DNA from: an uncultured Bacteroidales bacterium
GTDB lineage: Bacteria > Bacteroidota > Bacteroidia > Bacteroidales > UBA932
Assembly: GCA_905234795.1 (NCBI GenBank)
Contig: CAJOIQ010000001.1
Span: forward strand, 124,001 to 188,000
Length of the DNA stretch: 64,000 nucleotides
Direction: 5' to 3'
Part shown: positions 60,542-64,000 of the stretch, piece after piece
How the letters are laid out: each line of letters begins with the position of its first letter
Position numbering within the stretch: the stretch's first letter is position 1
Notes under the pieces: model-generated
The model's database searches: none
What the model saw: only the letters and a program-made list of their open reading frames with translations
Told to the model about the DNA's origin: nothing
Made by a program: the position numbers and the translations under genes

Positions 60542-61801
60542 TTAATCAGTGTGTTGCGTAAGGAGCGAAGCAAGGAGCCTCACGCCAGGTTCCATCTTGG
60601 CCTCGTCAACAAACGAGTAGTTGAGGCGCATGGTGTTGCGGTGGCTGCCGTCCGTGTAGAAGAAGGAGCCGGCCACGTAGGCCACGCCGGCCGACAAGGC
60701 TTCGTCGTACAGGGCAACGGTGTCGATGCTCTCCGGAAGCCTGAGCCAGAGGAACAGGCCGCCTTCCGGGTGGTTCCATGACACGCCGGCGGGCATATAC
60801 TTCTCCAGCAATGCCAGCATCTTGTCCCTTCTGTGCCGATATAAGCCGATGGTTTTCTGCAAGTTGCGGTCAAGCGCCCCGCTGGAAAGGAATTCGGCGG
60901 CCATGTACTGGTCCAGCACCGGCGGACATAAGTCCAGGCACTGTTTGCAAACGTAAATCTGTTCCAGAATTTCCTCCGGGCCGATTATCCATCCCAGCCG
61001 GAACCCCGGTGCAAAGATCTTGGAAAAGCTCCCCAGCTGCAGGGTCCGCTCCGGCGCCAGTTCCCGGATGGTTGTCACCTGTACTCCTTCATACCGCAAT
61101 TCCCTGTACGGGCTGTCCTCTACAATGAGCACGTCCAACTCCCTGGCTATCCGCACAATCTCCTTCCTCTCCTCCAGACTCATGGTTTCTCCCGACGGGT
61201 TATTGAAATCCGGAATCACATAAATGAATTTGACGGCGGAAGTGAGAGAGATACCCTCGGGGGACTCCACTTCGCTTCGCTCCGTTCCGGCCCCTCCCAT
61301 TGTCTCCTGCGTCCCTTCGGGACTTGTATCCAACGGGCCCCTCCTCCTACCCTTGTGCGGGGGTGCACAAGCCCCCGAGGGTATCTCTCTCACTTCCGCC
61401 CTATACGCCTTAAATGATTGCAGGGCCCCCAGATAGACGGGATTGTTGGCCAGGACCACGTCCCCTGGGTTCAGGAACACACGGGAACAGACGTCGATGC
61501 CCTGCTGGGAAGAAGTGGTAATCTGTACCTGGGAAACGGGGACGTCATAGCGCCGGGCGATGGCTTCCCGCAGTTCGGGCACACCTTGCGTGGCGCCGTA
61601 CTGCAGGGCACGCGTCCCGTACTTGGCCAGCACGGAGGCCGCCAGGGACGGGATTTCGTCCATCGGGAAAGTGTCGGCTGCAGGGTAACCGCCAGCAAAC
61701 GAGCAGATGGCCGAAAGGTCCACCTTCCGGAAAATCTCCCTCACGGGCGAGCGAAGGAACGACGGCACGTCGGCCGAGAAGTATTTGCTGTAATCAGGCA
61801 C
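60542..61801 (-). CDS. PLP aminotransferase (class I/II), candidate DapC, with in-frame palindromic insertion
   Basis: A 419-residue aminotransferase of the LysN/MocR-like branch: LQYGATQGVPELREAIARR, IYVIPDFNNPSGETMS (N201), VEDSPYRELRY (D229, Y232), the PLP lysine in LGSFSKIFAPGFRLGW (K261) and R-containing C-terminus (HRNTMRLNYSF). The cluster otherwise lacks an enzyme for N-succinyl-2-amino-6-oxopimelate transamination, so DapC is the natural role. Other 2-aminoadipate-type substrates are possible. Residues about 135-190, between the YRA and VKFIYV conserved blocks, are encoded by a 166-bp palindromic element. It overlaps the murA stop by 8 bases. Confidence 0.88.
   Translation of the reverse strand: MPDYSKYFSADVPSFLRSPVREIFRKVDLSAICSFAGGYPAADTFPMDEIPSLAASVLAKYGTRALQYGATQGVPELREAIARRYDVPVSQVQITTSSQQGIDVCSRVFLNPGDVVLANNPVYLGALQSFKAYRAEVREIPSGACAPPHKGRRRGPLDTSPEGTQETMGGAGTERSEVESPEGISLTSAVKFIYVIPDFNNPSGETMSLEERKEIVRIARELDVLIVEDSPYRELRYEGVQVTTIRELAPERTLQLGSFSKIFAPGFRLGWIIGPEEILEQIYVCKQCLDLCPPVLDQYMAAEFLSSGALDRNLQKTIGLYRHRRDKMLALLEKYMPAGVSWNHPEGGLFLWLRLPESIDTVALYDEALSAGVAYVAGSFFYTDGSHRNTMRLNYSFVDEAKMEPGVRLLASLLTQHTD
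61235..61400 (-). repeat. Palindromic element copy 2, inside the aminotransferase gene
   Basis: A 166-bp element with perfect 29-base inverted arms (61235-61263 and 61372-61400). The 108-bp core (61264-61371) is closely similar to copy 1, including TTCGCTTCGCTC, CATTGTCT, GTATCCAACGGGCCCCTCC and the small hairpin CTTGTGC-GGGGGT-GCACAAG (61352-61371). One base pair of that hairpin differs from copy 1 by a compensated change. The arms are unrelated to those of copy 1. No stop codon occurs in the host frame. Confidence 0.88.
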
Positions 61802-63101
61802 GGGTAATATGGGCCCCCAGGGCGTTGAGGCGGCCTTCGATGTCCTCGTAGCCGCGGTCTATCTGTTGAATGTTGTCAATGGTGGAAGTGCCCTTGGCGC
61901 TCATGGCGGCAATGAGCATGGCAATACCCGCACGGATATCGGGGGAGACCAGCCGGGAGGCCTTGAGGGTAATCCGGTGGTCGTGGCCGATGACCACCGC
62001 GCGGTGAGGATCGCACAGGATGATCTGAGCGCCCATGTCGATGAGGCGGTCCACAAAGAACAGGCGGCTCTCGAACATCTTCTGGTGGATGAGCACGCTG
62101 CCCTTGCACTGGGTGGCTACCACCAGCATAACGCTCAGTAAGTCAGGCGTTAATCCGGGCCAGGGGGCATCGGCCAGGGTCATGATGGAGCCGTCCATGA
62201 AGGACTCGATCACATAGCTTTCCTGCGCCGGGACATAGATATCGTCTCCCCGCTGTTCCAGATTGATGCCCAGGCGGCGGAAGGAATCCGGGATAATGCC
62301 CAGGTCGTAATAACTCACGTCCTTGATGGTGATGGTGCTCTGGCACAGGGCGGCCATGCCGATGAATGAGCCCACCTCGATCATGTCGGGAAGGATTTTG
62401 TGGGTGGTGCCGCCCAGCTTCTCCACGCCGTGGATGCGCAGGAGGTTGGAGCCCACGCCGTCGATAAAGGCACCCATCCGGTTGAGCATCTTGCACAGCT
62501 GCTGCAGGTAAGGTTCGCAGGCGGCGTTGTAGATGGTGGTGGTGCCTTTTGCCAGCACGGCGGCCATCACAATGTTGGCCGTACCGGTAACGGAGGCCTC
62601 GTCCAGCAGCATGTATCGGCCCGTAAGCCGGCCTGCCGATGTGAGGTGGAAAGCGCGGCGGGAAGCGTCGTAGGCCATTTGTGCCCCCAATTTCATCATG
62701 CCGTCCAGGTGGGTGTCCACCCTGCGTCGGCCAATTTTGTCTCCGCCGGGCTTGGCGAACCAGGCGCTGCCGAAGCGGGTGAGGAGCGGGCCGACGACCA
62801 TCACGGAGCCCCGGAGCTCGGCGCACTTGGCCACGAATTCTTCGGTCTCGATGTAGGAGGTGTCCACGGAATCGGCCTGGAAGGTATAATTTCCCTTGGA
62901 ATGGCGCGTCACCTTCACCCCCATCTTTTCCAACAGGTTGATGAGGTTCTTCACATCCAGGATTTCCGGGATGTTGGAGATGGTGACGGGCTCGCTGGAA
63001 AGGAGCACGGCACTGATCACTTCCAGGGCCTCGTTCTTGGCCCCCTGCGGGGTAATGCTGCCGGAGAGCTTGTGCCCTCCCTCGATGATGAATTTTGCCA
63101 T
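61794..63101 (-). CDS. murA: UDP-N-acetylglucosamine 1-carboxyvinyltransferase
   Basis: MurA makes the first committed precursor of peptidoglycan. The 435-residue protein has GAKNEALEVISAVLL, LRGSVMVVGPLLTRFG and DAPWPGLTPDLLSVMLVVATQ. The active-site loop reads AKPGGDKIGRRRVDTHL, with Asp121 in the place of the fosfomycin-target Cys (PGGC) of E. coli. It is the first gene of the minus-strand cluster and overlaps the aminotransferase. Confidence 0.97.
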   Translation of the reverse strand: MAKFIIEGGHKLSGSITPQGAKNEALEVISAVLLSSEPVTISNIPEILDVKNLINLLEKMGVKVTRHSKGNYTFQADSVDTSYIETEEFVAKCAELRGSVMVVGPLLTRFGSAWFAKPGGDKIGRRRVDTHLDGMMKLGAQMAYDASRRAFHLTSAGRLTGRYMLLDEASVTGTANIVMAAVLAKGTTTIYNAACEPYLQQLCKMLNRMGAFIDGVGSNLLRIHGVEKLGGTTHKILPDMIEVGSFIGMAALCQSTITIKDVSYYDLGIIPDSFRRLGINLEQRGDDIYVPAQESYVIESFMDGSIMTLADAPWPGLTPDLLSVMLVVATQCKGSVLIHQKMFESRLFFVDRLIDMGAQIILCDPHRAVVIGHDHRITLKASRLVSPDIRAGIAMLIAAMSAKGTSTIDNIQQIDRGYEDIEGRLNALGAHITRA

Positions 63102-63126
63102 TATATGTGCAGGATTCTCAATACTA

Positions 63127-63693
63127 TTAGTCTGTAAAGTTTTGTCTTACGGGAATAATCCTGTTAATATGGATATTGATTCTATCACCTTTTACGGTGG
63201 TAATCATTATTTGAAAACTTAAATAGTCATCTTCTGATTCTGGCATATGAAAGACACCAAGTTGTACAGTTTTAACCAACTCATTCTTTCCAGTATATTG
63301 GCCCTGGTGCATGGGAATGTCAAGGGTTGAGCCCAACCCTAAAGACTCATCCAGGCCATTAATGCAAATCCTTTCAACAATTTGATCCCCAGTTAGCGTT
63401 TCATCATAATGGTGACTAATGTAAATACGTTGTTCAATTATAAGAAGAGGTGTGTTCTCTGGTCCTTCCGAATAAGAAGAAAAAGAATCGCAAAAAAAAC
63501 GCATGACTAAGCCTTCATACATTCTAGAAGCGCCAATAAAAGCAGAGCCAACCTTATAAAAAGATTGTTCATATTTGGCCGAAATAACATGAATCATATT
63601 TGTTTCATTTCCAAACTTGCTGCAGTTGGTCAAACAACCCAGCAACACAAGGATAGAAAAGAGCGAAAATAAGTGTTTCAAGTTCAATATCAT
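63127..63693 (-). CDS. Predicted lipoprotein, unknown function
   Basis: A 188-residue protein with a lipoprotein signal (FSILVLLGCLTNCSKFG; the second Cys, near residue 24, or the first, near 20, could carry lipid). The body is beta-rich with no motif I recognise. The gene is visibly more AT-rich than the neighbouring murA. Its ATG shares one base with the stop of the upstream BACON-type gene (TAATG), so they form a coupled pair. Confidence 0.65.
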   Translation of the reverse strand: MILNLKHLFSLFSILVLLGCLTNCSKFGNETNMIHVISAKYEQSFYKVGSAFIGASRMYEGLVMRFFCDSFSSYSEGPENTPLLIIEQRIYISHHYDETLTGDQIVERICINGLDESLGLGSTLDIPMHQGQYTGKNELVKTVQLGVFHMPESEDDYLSFQIMITTVKGDRINIHINRIIPVRQNFTD

Positions 63694-64000
63694 TATTCTT
63701 GGGTAACGGTGATACCAGCTCCAGCGTCGCCGTACGTTATCTGGATATAGGCCCTTCTTGGGTTACCCTGTTCGTTTTTGTCGACAGTGATAATCACCTT
63801 GTTGCTCTTTCCTTTATCGGGAACCAATGCATGAATCCAATCTCCCTCTAAAACATCTTGGGTGATAGCCACGTCAGAATTTTGAGGACTAAAAAGTCTA
63901 TCTACCTGCCATTCCGCATTCACGAATCGGTATGTTTCTGCTCCTCCAAGCCACAACGCGGAATAATTAAGGACAGTCACGATTTCTTCTCCACCCTCGG
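63693..64000 (-). CDS. BACON-type surface protein, C-terminal fragment
   Basis: The open frame continues past the right edge. The visible 102 codons end with SNKVIITVDKNEQGNPRRAYIQITYGDAGAGITVTQE, the NxxGxxRxAxIxI...ItVtQ pattern of BACON domains, which are common in Bacteroidota surface proteins. The start is outside the window. Confidence 0.7.
   Translation of the reverse strand, partial: EGGEEIVTVLNYSALWLGGAETYRFVNAEWQVDRLFSPQNSDVAITQDVLEGDWIHALVPDKGKSNKVIITVDKNEQGNPRRAYIQITYGDAGAGITVTQE

Noticed and set aside
56569..61400. The two large palindromes as insertion sequences or a composite transposon
   Set aside because: No transposase frame, no shared terminal ends between copies, and both are translated in the host frame.

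Overview
The window is chromosomal DNA of a Bacteroidota member, most likely Bacteroidales. The evidence is a SusC/SusD pair with a companion lipoprotein, a DUF4249 lipoprotein beside a TonB-dependent receptor, a fused SecDF, a DUF4923 protein, a BACON-type domain, and repeated promoter motifs of the Bacteroidota type TAnnTTTG ahead of many genes. Coding DNA is fairly GC-rich and intergenic DNA is strongly AT-rich. I recognised no rRNA or tRNA gene and no CRISPR array by eye. No prophage or insertion sequence is evident.

Layout. 0-5.4 kb (minus): TPR protein fragment, outer-membrane barrel, coaX, mfd. 5.4-5.7 kb: AT-rich divergent gap with DnaA-box-like repeats. 5.7-9.5 kb (plus): ruvB and the two soluble subunits of fumarate reductase/succinate dehydrogenase. 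9.9-15.8 kb: SusC, SusD, lipoprotein. 15.8-21.6 kb: TonB-dependent receptor, DUF4249 lipoprotein, MG2-like protein. 21.6-28.8 kb (minus): hflX and a 1992-residue two-module NRPS ending in a reductase. 28.9-33.6 kb (plus): PP2C phosphatase/ATPase, STAS protein, ybeY, mnmG, with two parS-like palindromes. 33.6-41.4 kb: ruvA (minus), then sufS, sufE, MIP18-family gene, folK, glyS, a membrane HTH-like protein, tonB, a ThiL-like pseudoenzyme and a DUF4923 protein. 41.5-52.8 kb: dnaE (plus), then secDF, a degenerate sugar-phosphate nucleotidyltransferase, yraN, mutS2 and cdaA (minus). 53.1-63.1 kb: thrA (plus) facing a minus-strand DAP/lysine and peptidoglycan cluster read murA, aminotransferase, dapF, dapA, dapD, asd, dapE-like, dapB. 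63.1-64 kb: two AT-richer surface-protein genes.

How the genes work together. The 53-63 kb block makes aspartate semialdehyde and carries it to meso-DAP, apparently by the succinylase route, and starts the muropeptide path with murA. The SusCD and DUF4249/TonB systems are outer-membrane uptake machines energised by TonB. The PP2C and STAS genes form a partner-switching module.

Most unusual: two related palindromic elements (about 160 bp) sit in frame inside the two DAP genes for which only general family assignment is possible, the aminotransferase and the dapE-like peptidase. Each has a related 108-bp core and long inverted arms unique to its locus. A second family of 27-28 bp GAGAT...ATGAC palindromes occurs three times. 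Two enzyme homologues (ThiL-like, GDP-mannose pyrophosphorylase-like) have lost catalytic motifs, and the ThrA fusion is short and altered at conserved homoserine dehydrogenase residues.
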